From Flectonema sp. DT1601 (Eukaryota; Euglenozoa; Diplonemea; Diplonemida; Diplonemidae), in the NCBI GenBank assembly GCA_964019425.1, contig OZ025783.1, positions 1,550,001 to 1,614,000 on the forward strand: a stretch of DNA of 64,000 bases, written 5' to 3'. The notes under the pieces are model-generated. The model was given only the letters and a program-made list of their open reading frames with translations. It was not told the DNA's origin and made no database searches. Of the stretch, positions 44,114 to 54,595 are shown in pieces. Positions within the stretch are counted from its first letter, which is position 1. Each line of letters begins with the position of its first letter. Made by a program: the position numbers and the translations under genes.

Positions 44114-45931
44114 ATGATTAGCTACGGATTAAATAATGATGACTTAGGTCCTGAGAAGGTCGTGTATGATCAATATCGCGTATTTAAAAAATTCGCACCG
44201 AGACTGTACAAGCATTTAACAGTTCACCCGTTGGAATGGCCAGCGCTCTCTCTTGATTGGATCCCTGAAGATGACTGCAGAGAAGAGAGAGGATATACAC
44301 TTAATTTTTTACTCATGGGGACACACGCAGTAGCACACACAGATGCCAGTGAACTCCAACAGGCTTCTGGTTGGGAAGAACACAAACCGGGTGCTACTAA
44401 AACTGCACCCAATTACATTTATAATTTACAGTGCACACTACCGTCTGAATCTGAGTACACGTTCATGGAAATTGAAAAAAAGTTTATCGGAAAAGTTTCA
44501 GCTAAGCAAAGACTGTACCATACTGGTGAGGTTAATTGTATAGCACACATGCCTCAGAATTCACACATCGTAGCAAGTAGAGGACCTGCAAGAGGTCAAG
44601 GAGGATCTGGTTCAGTTCCTGTTTACATTCATAATCTTGATTTAGGAAAGGATTTACAAGGAGCATCAACACCACAGATTATGCAAGAAGCTACTGATGC
44701 TGCGTTTGTTAAGTTAGTCGGTCATAAAGCAGAAGGATTCACTCTGTCCTGGAATAAGAAACGTGAAGGACTGTTAGCCAGTGGTGCTGATGATGGTTTG
44801 GTTATTATTTGGGATGTCGAAGATAAGGTCGCGCCTACCGAGTTAGCGAAACACGAAAACATCGCAGCCAACAGCATTGGAAATGGTGTTCATGGCGGGA
44901 GAGGTGTCCAACCACTTTCAGTACTGACGGGACATGAAATGGAAGTTCAGGGAGTTGATTTTCATCCTTCTCATCAACACTTATTGTTTTCAGTATCGGA
45001 TGACAGATGTATGAGGATTTGGGATACCAGAGTAGCAGACAAAGGTTCTATCACTAACGTTCGTAATGCTCACAGCAGCGCTATTAATTGTGTTAAGGTT
45101 CACCCTTTTGCTGAACACGTTGTCGCAACAGCAGGTAAGGACATCGTTAAAGTCTGGGACATCAGATTTGAAAAACGAGCAGAGCCTACAATGGTACTTA
45201 GAGGACATACAGGGGAGATTACTTGCATGGACTGGGCTCCTCACTCTGAAACAGTAATAGCCACAGGAAGTACTGATAGAACTGTAATCGTTTGGGACAT
45301 TGAAAAGCATTGCAACAGAGATCAATATTCAAGTGGTAAAATGGATTGCTGTCCGTGGTTCAATGGAATTTGGCAGGCACCTAAAAGAGATACCCCAATT
45401 GCTGATGATATGAATATTCCAAAAGAAGTTTTATTTGTCCACTTTGGTCACACTGCACCAGTCACAGCTCTGTCTTGGAATCCTAATGAGAATTGGTTCT
45501 TAGCTAGTGCGAGTCAAGATAATATGTTACATATTTGGAAGATGTCTAATTTAATGAGACAGGGTGGTGGGAATGATGATGATGATTCAGACTTTTCATC
45601 TGACGACGCAGAAGATTTACGACTTGACCATGAAATGCAACCTATACCTGCTCAACCAAGAGATTGGGAAGTAGAAGCTGAAGTTCCGCCACCGAGTGCT
45701 CCTCCTCTTCCATCTAATAATGATCATCTTGATGGAGAAAGAGAAAGAGAAGGAGAAGGGGAAAGACCTGATCAAAATGAGGAAGTCCGCCGTCGGAGTG
45801 ATTCTCATAACGATTCCGTCCCACTTCCCATGCCTGTTGTCAACACAAGCAACAATGATAATAACACTCCTCCAAATAATTCCAATGTGGCTGAACAGGA
45901 TGGCGTTAATATCAACATTTGGGGCGGATAA
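44114..45931 (+). CDS. RBBP4/MSI1-type WD40 histone chaperone (605 aa)
   Basis: The protein begins with the family's histone-H4-binding N-terminal helix region (YRVFKKFAPRLYKHL) and HPLEWPALSLDW. It continues through HTGEVNCIAHMPQNSHIVAS and a WD40 propeller with clear repeats: GLVIIWDVE, MRIWDTR, VKVWDIR, VIVWDIEK and LHIWKM, plus ELL/EVLFVHFGHTAPV near the last blade. RBBP4/7 proteins are shared subunits of histone deacetylase, PRC2, NuRD and CAF-1 complexes. The protein is about 180 residues longer than usual. The excess lies in an insertion after GTHAVAHTDAS, in a loop before blade 3 and in a disordered acidic and Asn-rich tail (about 475-605). The call is firm for family, less so for which paralogue. 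Confidence 0.9.
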   Translation: MISYGLNNDDLGPEKVVYDQYRVFKKFAPRLYKHLTVHPLEWPALSLDWIPEDDCREERGYTLNFLLMGTHAVAHTDASELQQASGWEEHKPGATKTAPNYIYNLQCTLPSESEYTFMEIEKKFIGKVSAKQRLYHTGEVNCIAHMPQNSHIVASRGPARGQGGSGSVPVYIHNLDLGKDLQGASTPQIMQEATDAAFVKLVGHKAEGFTLSWNKKREGLLASGADDGLVIIWDVEDKVAPTELAKHENIAANSIGNGVHGGRGVQPLSVLTGHEMEVQGVDFHPSHQHLLFSVSDDRCMRIWDTRVADKGSITNVRNAHSSAINCVKVHPFAEHVVATAGKDIVKVWDIRFEKRAEPTMVLRGHTGEITCMDWAPHSETVIATGSTDRTVIVWDIEKHCNRDQYSSGKMDCCPWFNGIWQAPKRDTPIADDMNIPKEVLFVHFGHTAPVTALSWNPNENWFLASASQDNMLHIWKMSNLMRQGGGNDDDDSDFSSDDAEDLRLDHEMQPIPAQPRDWEVEAEVPPPSAPPLPSNNDHLDGEREREGEGERPDQNEEVRRRSDSHNDSVPLPMPVVNTSNNDNNTPPNNSNVAEQDGVNINIWGG

Positions 45932-46732
45932 AACAATCGTTTTGTCTTGTCATGCTGGCCTCGGTTAATTTTTTTTTAAAATTTATTTTTTTAACAAATT
46001 TCAACAACTTAAATTACGAAAAAAAGCTTCCTATCGCATATGTTTAATCAGTTTTGTTTTGTTGAACTATTACAGAAGAGGTTGATTGCTAACTGAATTT
46101 TACGTCTTGTTCTGACTTCAACAGTCGGAATAACAGAACTAAGAAAAGTTGAAGAACTTTCCAGAACATTTTTTGTTGCGTTGTGACAGTGTCCGAAAGG
46201 AACTACAACTCTTCAGTCCTTCCCACTTCACTCCCATCTTCGTCTTGCCAATTAACTTCTGACTTCCTAATTTCATAATTTTTTTTTTTTTTTTTTTTCG
46301 TTGTTGTTCCATTTTTTTTTTTTTCCTTTCCCGATTTGAGTTTGATGGGAAAGAAAAAAAAAGAGAGAAGAAGAAAAAAAAACTCCGTCGGCCTTTTTCA
46401 ATACTGACTGATTCAGTGAAATCCAATCTGAACCTGAAAGACGCGTTCTTGCTTCTTATTTCTGCTTATTTATTGCAAACAAGCACTTTAAAAAAAAAAA
46501 AAAAAACTGTTTTTCTCAATTTGTGAGAACAGAAAAAATTGGAAATTAGCAAATGGTCGAAACATAATAGAAGTTGAAAAGAAAAATAAAATAAAAAAAA
46601 AGAATAGATATTCACCCCAATGATAGTACAGACATTTGGAATCCCATTCGTATGAAGGAAAAGTTTGTTTTACTTTTTCTTTTTTTTGATATGTCAGTAT
46701 CAATAAGTATTTTCCTCTTAAAGCATGACGTA
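45932..46732. other. Intergenic, homopolymers, no gene seen
   Basis: T and A runs near 46279-46298, 46313-46324 and 46489-46505. The T-rich tract TTTTACTTTTTCTTTTTTTT followed by ATGTCAG (AG 46696-46697) is the strongest acceptor before the next gene and argues that the ATG at 46652 lies upstream of the mRNA 5' end. Confidence 0.5.
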
Positions 46733-47590
46733 ATGAATGAATTAAATCGTAAATCCCACGAGGGGATAATAAAATGGATGTTCTCAATGGGAAGTGGATG
46801 GGTCGCAATTCAACTAATTGGAAGAGGGAACGGATTCGCAGCTCTTGCTGTATCCTCGATAAGCACTTATATAATTCTACCTAGTGAAGGACTAGACTAT
46901 TTAAGGAAAGTAATAGCGGGATATGGTGGTTTTGGATCTATCGTGTTTTGGTGTTCTCTTTGCAGTTGGTTGGCTCCTCAATTGCAATCAGATTTGAAAT
47001 CAAAGCAACTTCTATCAAAGCTTGACTTGGTCTGGAGAATTGGTTGTATTCTCTCTTTATTTTTCGTACCTCGTGGTATTCCTGTTGCTGAATGTCCAGT
47101 TGAGGTCCAAGCAGCTACTGCATCAGCAATAGCAATAGCGATGATTTGTGATTCTGAATACCAACAAACTGGAGTTGGAAAAATGTTTAAAGGAAACTCA
47201 TCGCTAAAGACATGGGATCCTCGACCAAGAGAAAAGTCACCACCATCAAGCTTGAAATCATGTAGTGGTGACCCTCCTTCTTATGACCCTGCTGTACCAG
47301 TAGTTAAACCTGCAACAACTCCTGCTTCAGGACCACCAGAATCACCACTTGTGCTATCTTGTATTAATTCAAGTAGTACAGTGTTAGGAGATTCACATTC
47401 ATATCTACCGAGTGCTCCATATGTTACTCATACTGGGATGCCTGTTCCAATGGAAACGATGTCACCACTTCCTTCTGCTGCTGATTTAATAAAAGGACCT
47501 CCAGAGATGTGTACAGTTCCCGTAGAGGAGTATCCTGCAACACCTGAAGACAATAATTCCGATGATGGAGAAGATCCCCTCCTGACATAA
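46733..47590 (+). CDS. Multi-pass membrane protein with PPxY motif (285 aa)
   Basis: The frame is open from ATG 46652 (312 aa), but the best acceptor AG (46696-46697) lies inside it, so ATG 46733 is the likelier start. Hydrophobic segments suggest four or five membrane helices in the first 150 residues (about WVAIQLIGRGNGFAALAV, an IVFWCSLCSWLAP helix, IGCILSLFFVP and a TASAIAIAM segment). The last 120 residues are Pro/Ser-rich and probably cytosolic, with a PPSY sequence in SGDPPSYDP, a WW-domain ligand of the PPxY class often used to recruit ubiquitin ligases. I cannot assign a family. Confidence 0.65.
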   Translation: MNELNRKSHEGIIKWMFSMGSGWVAIQLIGRGNGFAALAVSSISTYIILPSEGLDYLRKVIAGYGGFGSIVFWCSLCSWLAPQLQSDLKSKQLLSKLDLVWRIGCILSLFFVPRGIPVAECPVEVQAATASAIAIAMICDSEYQQTGVGKMFKGNSSLKTWDPRPREKSPPSSLKSCSGDPPSYDPAVPVVKPATTPASGPPESPLVLSCINSSSTVLGDSHSYLPSAPYVTHTGMPVPMETMSPLPSAADLIKGPPEMCTVPVEEYPATPEDNNSDDGEDPLLT

Positions 47591-47992
47591 ATGAAAAAAA
47601 AAGTCGGTAGCTGATCCACCCCGACTTGTGAACAAGAAACATATTCTTTGATTGCGAATGGATACATTTCTTTTTTTTAACTTTTTTTGTAATGTTTTTT
47701 TTTTTTTTTTATTCTAGCGAGAAATAAAAAAAAAAAAAAAGAAGAAAAAGAAAAAAACAACTTTGCATTTATTCTATCCCATTTTTTTGTGGAGGTTAGG
47801 CACCCCATAGGCAGTTAATCTGCTCTCCAGCGTCCGTTAGTCAGACCCAAAGGACGGTTGAGGATAGAAACATACAATTCCTCTTAAGTCTGTATTTCTG
47901 TTTCAACATATTTTTATACGAAAAAGTGTTGTATCTTAAGTAGATATGGATATTACTTCATATTCATCACAAGCAACCAGGTAAATCCTAAA
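47591..47992. other. Intergenic, A/T tracts, no gene seen
   Basis: Poly-T near 47694-47710 and an A-rich run follow the stop. CACAAGCAACCAG ends at 47980, 12 nt before the next ATG. Confidence 0.5.
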
Positions 47993-50991
47993 ATGGATTC
48001 TCTGGTTACGTCAGAAACATGCTGTGAACACAGAAGGTACGTCACAGACTGCGGAGAGTGTCTCAGACCAGACTTAGAAATCGGTCAAACAGTAAAATGT
48101 GCAGATGATGGAACTGGACTCACCACCACCTGGTTTGATGGAATTGTAAGAGGAAGAGAAAGTGGGAGAATATTAGCAGAAGTAGAGCCTTTTGGTGTTG
48201 GTGTTTGGGATAAGATTGCTGCTCGTTATATTCCAAAAACTGAACCTCCTGTGCCAGCAGCCCCAGCTCCAGTACCAAGAATGAAACCAAAAGTTGTTGA
48301 AGAACCTGTTGAGAACCCTCTTCGTATTTCATCTGTTGTGTTTGTAACAAATAATTTAAATGATATTCGACAGTCATTCGAAAAGAAAGGGTGGAGAGCA
48401 TCTCATGCTGTTCTGGCTCAATCAGGTAAACGAGCAGTCGTATCCAATGCTGACTTCAAAGATAAAACATTTCAGTTAGAGTTTACTGACGCTGTTGTTA
48501 AAGGTCAATGGTGGCCTGGGGAACTACTGACCGAAGCTCCAACAAAGTTTGCTGAAATCGATGCTAACCATGAACCTAAAGAGACACCACTACCAGAGCC
48601 AACACCAACACCAATTCCTGAACCTGAAGAGTCAACTGTAGAGAAAGTAGAAACAAAAACACTTCCTCAATCTGATTATGTTGATCCAGTCAGACCTGAA
48701 ACTCGTCTTGCTGTCAGCAAAGCATTAGAAGCTGGTGATGCAGCTGTAGCGATATACACAGCTGATGATAATTCAATTACACTTTGTGGTCATGGTAATC
48801 CGATATTGGAATGTGGGAAATGTCCTCGATTTGATCTCAATATTGGTGACAAGATACGAGCAGCAGAAGCAAAGACATACGTCTGGTTCAGTGGAATAGT
48901 TAAAAGTAAACATGAGTTCGGATATCCTCTTGTTAATGTTGAAGGATTCACTGAAGAGATTTGGGATAAAATAAAACTTGAAGAAGTAAAGAAGACTGAG
49001 GACGACGAAGGATGTCCACACAAACGCCCACTCCACATGTGTGGTCGATGTGTAAGAGAAGATTTACATTTCAATGACGAAGTCAGAGTATCAACTGACG
49101 GAAACACATGGACTCTTGGTAAGGTTGTTGGTAAGAATCAAAGAGGACAACTTAAAGTAGCTCTTCACGGACTATCAGCAGGTTTTGGATATGAATTCAT
49201 TGGACCTAAGGAACCAAAGGTAGTCGAGCAACCACTTCCTTCAACAACAAAACGTTGTAAAGTCCACGATAGACTAATAGACGTCTGTGGTCAATGTATT
49301 AGAATTGATCTAAAGAGAGGTATGAGAGTAAAAGTATCAATGGATGGAGGTGGTCAAGACTCTGCAGTTTTTGACGGAATTGTTTCTTCATCTAACCATT
49401 TGGGTGTTTCAGTTTCAGTTCCTTCATTTGGAGATATGAGTTGGGATAGAGTTTGGTCAGCTGAGTACTCTCGTAAGTTAGATTACACATTCTACCTCCC
49501 TCCTCGTAAAGATAAAGAACAGCAAGACGAACAACTAAAGGAGGAAGGTCCTCCTCCATTTAGTGTTGCAGATGTAACAGCGGGTGATATTATTAACAAA
49601 CAGACATCGATACCTTCAACTCCTACCGAAGGACTCATCGCACCAGCTAAGGTTTCTGGTGTTGGTATTGGAGGTCCAGGAAGCTCCCTAATAGCCGAAT
49701 TGCAAGCAAAACAGAGTTCAACACCGGCAGGCTCGGGAGATAAAGTAAAAAATAGTTCAGGAACACCAACAGGTTCCCCAAACGACGGGTTGATTGCTCC
49801 TGCTAAGGTCACAGGTATCGGGATGGGTGGTCCTGGCAGTTCGCTTCTCGCAGAACTGCAGTCCAAGCAAAAGAGGAGTTCAGAAATGGGAAGCAAACCC
49901 TGCACACCTGCACAGAACAGTCTGACACCCACCTCTTCTCCACAGCCGATAGTTTCGAGTACACCAACTACTCCAAACGACGGGTTGATTGCTCCTGCTA
50001 AGGTCACGGGTGTCGGAATGGGTGGTCCAGGAAGTTCGCTTCTCGCAGAATTACAGTCAAGACAGAAAAAGAGTTCCGCACCACCTTCCCCAGCAACTGA
50101 TAAACCACTTTCGCAGGGGATCATCTCACCTGATCAGCACATCACCACACCTACTTCCTCACCTCTGCAGTCGGAAGTTGTTGATAGTGCGAGAACAGGT
50201 ACCCCAAACGACGGGTTGATTGCTCCTGCTAAGGTCACGGGTGTTGGGATGGGTGGTCCTGGAAGTTCGCTTCTGGCAGAACTGCAGTCCAAGCAGCAAA
50301 AGCAGAGTTCGGAAATGGGAAGCAAACCCTCCACACCTGCACAGAACAGTCTGACGCCCACCTCTCCTCCACAGCCGATAGTTTCTGATGATAAGGTGAA
50401 CACATCAACTACTCCAAATGATGCTCCTGCTGAGGTCACAAGGCAGAGTGGAAGCTCTGCGCCACCCTCACCAGCAGTTAATGAGTTGGTTACTGAAGGG
50501 AGTAAACCTGTCACACCTTCTCTGACTCCGACTTCTACTTCTCTTGTGGTATCTGAAGATAAAGTTCAAATCAATACAATTACCTCATCAAATGAATTGA
50601 TTACTACTACTGTAATAGATCATCATCAGAGTGTAAAACTTGACGGATCAGTTCCGCCGTCTCCAGCAAACGATGGATTGGATGTACAGAAGACGTCAAC
50701 ACCACTCGTAGAAAGCATCTCATCACCGTCAGCATTGGTCACGTCTTCGGAAACAGCTACTCCAGTAGAGCAACCAAGTCAGTCACCCGCAACCACCCCT
50801 CCAACAAAAGGCCTCCCTGTTGAGGTATTGTCGTCGTCGATGCCTATAATTAAAAAGAAACCTAAAAAGGGTGGAAGGCGCGCTCCAACTGCGGTATGTT
50901 CTTTGTTTTTTGTAGGGAAAAAAAAAAAAAGAAAATTTTCATCGCCGTTCACACACAAAATCAAATTAATAAACAGGCACCATTGTCTTAA
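47993..50991 (+). CDS. Four-fold CxHx6CGxC zinc-module and Tudor/SH3-like protein, two exons (971 aa)
   Basis: Four modules each open with a putative zinc site: C11-x-H-x6-C-G-x-C23, then about C264-C276, C341-C353 and C422-C435 (the last has C-x2-H). Each is followed by x-R-x-D-L and a small beta-barrel-like segment with WFDGIV or WFSGIV, a G-x-V turn and WDKI, resembling Tudor/SH3 folds. A fifth, zinc-less barrel lies near 105-190. Residues about 540-770 carry four copies of GLIAPAKVTGVGMGGPGSSL followed by LAELQSKQ in Ser/Thr/Pro-rich linkers; the tail is Lys-rich. The last exon (50977-50991, APLS stop) is inferred from a GTATGT donor at 50894 and an AAACAG acceptor; unspliced, the frame runs to 51061 (1022 aa). 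The function is unknown; reader or adaptor roles are guesses. Confidence 0.7.
50894..50976 (+). other. Probable intron before the last codons of the zinc-module gene
   Basis: Donor GTATGT, acceptor AATAAACAG, 83 nt, phase 0. The unspliced reading encodes poly-Lys from an A run and an unlikely tail, whereas splicing gives a short A-P-L-S end. Confidence 0.65.
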
Positions 50992-51176
50992 AAAACCAGA
51001 TTGTAAACACTCGTGTGATGTCTTTGCATTTCAAGCTTCTATTGCTCTCCGAGTGTTTTGATATATGTGAGTGATAATGATAAACAACATTCTTTATAAA
51101 GGTTCAACTATGGATGTGTTTTTATTTATCTAATACTATGACTAGGCTAAAAGTTTATTCACAGTTATTCACATAC

Positions 51177-53018
51177 ATGGATATCACTGTTCGACATCTT
51201 GATTGCTGCTACACAATTTCAATCTCGTTGGATGATTCTGTTAGTAATTTAAAGAACAAAATAAATGAAGAAATCGGACTCGATCCGCTTTGGTTTGATG
51301 TTGAATATGAAGGAACTCTGTTAGACATTCGAAAGAATGTATTTAGTTTTGGTATTTCAAGTTCTTCAGAGATTGAAATAGTGATGAATACAAGAAAACA
51401 AGCATTAGAAGCCCTCAAGTCTAAAGGACTAATCCCCCACATCAATACATACGTTAAATGTATATCACATAATGATATCGAAGGTTTGTTAGATTTAATA
51501 GTTTGCAAAGTTGAATTCGGACCAAAAGACAGCTCCACTGCTTACAATGCTCTACGTTCAGCAGTTCTAACAGGAAGGGTTGATCTGTGTAAGGCATTAC
51601 TTCAAGTAGTAAATCCTAAAGTGATAAATAATCAACAAGGTCCTACAATTCTTAATCTTCTCATCGCATTACCGAATGAAGAGAGAACAACAAATGATTC
51701 AATGTGTGCTATTTTCGAACAACTAATTGAGGCAGGGTTCTCAGTACAAGGTACAGCAGAGACTCACATCGGAGCAAGGGAGTGTACAATATTTCACGTG
51801 TTGGCATTAAAGACCGGCGCATCGGAATTGTATTGCAGGTTGGCTAGAATTTTTCACAATGCTGGTGGTGATCCGAATGAAACACTTCGTCAGGCGAACA
51901 CAGCAATTATTGAGGCTTGCAAAACATCTAACTTTCCAATGGTGAAAACTCTCTTTGAGTTGGGTGCTTCTGTTTCTGGTCCTGGAAAGCAGAATGTTCT
52001 TCTCCATACGACTTCACATGATATTCTATTATGGCTGCTTAACAATATTGAATCTGAGCAAAAATCAATCCTTCTAAAATCAAAATGTCCAGCAGGAAAT
52101 ACCCCATTGCATTATGCAGCCAAGAATGGCTCCTTAGAATGTATTCATGCACTGGTACAGCATGGTGCTTCAGTTGAAAACGATAAGTCTCGGCAAACAG
52201 TACTTAATGCTGCTATACAATATGGAGGACCTGAAGTAGTGATGGAGGTATTACGACTTGGTCATCCAATTATTTATTCTGACTCTGTTCAATCCCCTCT
52301 CAGATCAGCATGTACGACAATCATTGGAATGGCTAATGTTGTTAAAGAGATTTTTAGAATAGGTGGAAGCGGAATAGAGAAAGCAAACTTCTGCATTGAC
52401 AACAAACAACGTAAGACTCCTCTTCATTATTTGATGATGTCAGTCTCTGATGTAGATGAGGCTAACGATATTATTAATGTCCTCATAGATAATGGTGCTG
52501 ACATTACTCTACCTGATAGTGATGGAATCACTCCACTTATTCAAGTTTGTTCTAATCCTCAGGCTTCTAAAAGAATGGCTTTCTTATTATCAAAGAATAG
52601 AATATCAGAAACCATATCTACTGCTGATAGCAATGGTAAGACTCCAGTTTATGAAGCAGCAGTACATGCTACTCCTGAAAATTTCGAAAAACTTCTTGAC
52701 ATGGGAGCTGATGTAAATAGTTGTGATAATCGACGGATCTATCCAATCATTAGAATCTTAACACGTCGTGACGGTATCAATGAGCGACTTGTCCGAAAAC
52801 TTCTCAGCTGTGGAGCTGATAAGTTTGTTACCGACAAACATGGGTTCACTCCTCAAAATCATGCAATGAGGGCTGGGTGTGGAATACGTGTTTTTGATCT
52901 ATTGTGCACTAAAGAACGAGAAACCGTTCCAGCAGCGCCGTCACCACCAACTGTGTCCCCTGTGAGAATTGCTGCAGTAGGTGGTGGGCCACCACCTGTT
53001 CCACTGATGAATCACTAA
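51177..53018 (+). CDS. Ubiquitin-like plus ankyrin-repeat protein (613 aa)
   Basis: From ATG 51177 the first 75 residues resemble a ubiquitin fold: MDITVRHLDCCYTISISLDD, a VSNLKNKINEEIGL helix, VEYEGTLL and a final IEIVM strand. Ankyrin repeats occupy about 110-590, clearest at NTPLHYAAKNGSLECIHALV, KTPLHYLMMSVSD, LIDNGADITLPDSDGITPL and LLDMGADVNSCD. The tail is Pro/Val-rich. The frame is open to an earlier ATG at 51114, but TTTATTCACAG ends at 51164 only 12 nt before 51177 and the fold begins exactly there, so I prefer the later start. Such combinations act as adaptors in ubiquitin or signalling pathways; the specific role is unknown. Confidence 0.75.
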   Translation: MDITVRHLDCCYTISISLDDSVSNLKNKINEEIGLDPLWFDVEYEGTLLDIRKNVFSFGISSSSEIEIVMNTRKQALEALKSKGLIPHINTYVKCISHNDIEGLLDLIVCKVEFGPKDSSTAYNALRSAVLTGRVDLCKALLQVVNPKVINNQQGPTILNLLIALPNEERTTNDSMCAIFEQLIEAGFSVQGTAETHIGARECTIFHVLALKTGASELYCRLARIFHNAGGDPNETLRQANTAIIEACKTSNFPMVKTLFELGASVSGPGKQNVLLHTTSHDILLWLLNNIESEQKSILLKSKCPAGNTPLHYAAKNGSLECIHALVQHGASVENDKSRQTVLNAAIQYGGPEVVMEVLRLGHPIIYSDSVQSPLRSACTTIIGMANVVKEIFRIGGSGIEKANFCIDNKQRKTPLHYLMMSVSDVDEANDIINVLIDNGADITLPDSDGITPLIQVCSNPQASKRMAFLLSKNRISETISTADSNGKTPVYEAAVHATPENFEKLLDMGADVNSCDNRRIYPIIRILTRRDGINERLVRKLLSCGADKFVTDKHGFTPQNHAMRAGCGIRVFDLLCTKERETVPAAPSPPTVSPVRIAAVGGGPPPVPLMNH

Positions 53019-53606
53019 AATAGTTGAGACCTTTCTTAACTGACTGGCTTTAGTCATTTCGATCCTTCGGTAGTTCCAAAGGAAAATCCGACCTATTCCT
53101 CATTAAGGAACTTTAATTGTTGAATACTGTATGTTCCTAACCTCGTTTTCTATCTTCGGTGTAAACCTCGATTGCCACCTAACTTTCTCCACTAACTAAG
53201 TAACTAACTTTCCCTTCCTCACCCGGAGTTGCGATCCTCCACCAGCAAACCTCTACTCGATAGATCGCACTGATACTTCAAATAATATCTCGGAATAAGA
53301 TACAATTAACCACACAGAACTAGCTTTCCCTAGCCTCTTTACGTCTCTCTCTCTCTCTCTCTCTTCTCTATCTTTTTATTTAATTCTTTGGAACATCACC
53401 AAGCTGGGCTTCCAACAGAATTGAATGTAAATATTGAGGTGCTGTGAGGGACAGTGAGTTTACACTGTCAGGGGGAAGTTGAGAATTTGTATTCTTTCCC
53501 CTTTTTTTTCCCCTTTGATTATTTTGTTTATAAGATAAGTAATTCATCTCTCTTACTACAGCCTTACACGATAAGACCAACACTGAAGAAGGTAGTTAAG
53601 AGGGGA
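53019..53606. other. Pyrimidine-rich intergenic DNA with a (TC)n microsatellite
   Basis: A (TC)n run of about ten units lies at 53344-53363. The rest is C/T-rich without a coding frame. TCATCTCTCTTACTACAG ends at 53561, a strong acceptor for the next gene. Confidence 0.6.
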
Positions 53607-54495
53607 ATGCGATTTTCATGGAGATACGGAGCCGTATTTATGATACTAACGATTATGATAATACTTTGGGAGGAACATGGAAAAGCAGCCCTAACTCCGA
53701 GAACACCTCAACTAAAAGTATGCAGAGTCATCCAGAATGATGACTACTCTCCACTAGTATGCAGCCATAGAGGATATCATAAAGCATGGAGTGCTCCTGT
53801 TGGTACTGTTCTGTACCCACCTGGAACTGGTGTTGCTATTGATCAGTCAGTCTCATGGCTTGTAAAAAGAATGGCGATTGTTTGTTTTGACCTTGACTTG
53901 TCTCCAGAAAAAGGTATGACTGCAATCCCTCCCCTTAGTTCTTTAATATAATTGACGACACATATAAACAGGTTCGAATCGTATGATTGTTGGTCATCCT
54001 TCAGAAATCAACAAACATCAGCATCCTATCGAACTTTCAGATTTTGTTAAAAAGACAAACGGTCTCGGAATACTTGAATTGACACTCGAACCAAAAGGTG
54101 TCTTAGCAGACTCAACAAACATAAAACAGATTGTAAAAATATTAGAAAACAGTGACATAAAATCAATCAGACTTGTATTAAACAAACCAGAGGAAATCAA
54201 CAAAATCTCCAGCAATAAAATTGGACTAGCCCTGGGCGTCAGAAGTAATTCTTTTGGTGGAGATGAATCAATTTTGTGTGGAGACATCGCTCCAAAGAAA
54301 GCGATTGTGATGCCACCTATCGAAGTGGTACTTAATTGTCCGTCTTTTAAACATCCAAATGTGAGAGTTTGGAATTGTTTAAATAGAACGATGACTTTAA
54401 ATACGATAAATAAAAACAACAACATCAAGTCAATAATAACTGACTACCCAGCAGCTATCGCTCCCCACTGTGTTGTTATTCCTCAAACTCGGTGA
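53607..54495 (+). CDS. Membrane-anchored GDPD-like phosphodiesterase, two exons (276 aa)
   Basis: Exons are 53607-53913 and 53972-54495 with a 58-nt intron (GTATGA...AAACAG, phase 1), the shortest here. An N-terminal hydrophobic segment (YGAVFMILTIMIILW) is a signal anchor. The rest resembles the glycerophosphodiester phosphodiesterase TIM barrel: C-S-H-R-G-Y-H carries the HRG motif, FDLDLSP matches the E-x-D metal-binding strand (Glu replaced by Asp), and MIVGHP supplies the second His. The chain ends with IKSIITDYP, matching the usual G-x-IITD-x-P end. The enzyme would cleave glycerophosphodiesters, but low overall similarity means activity is uncertain. The frame extends upstream only to a GTG, so ATG 53607 is the start. 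Confidence 0.65.
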
Positions 54496-54595
54496 TATAT
54501 TTATAGTAGAGCTGTTATTGTAGCTGTTCTTGCATTTTGTTTGGTAGTTTTGTAATTAAAAAGTTTAACTTCCCAACCAGGCCTACTCACAAAAC

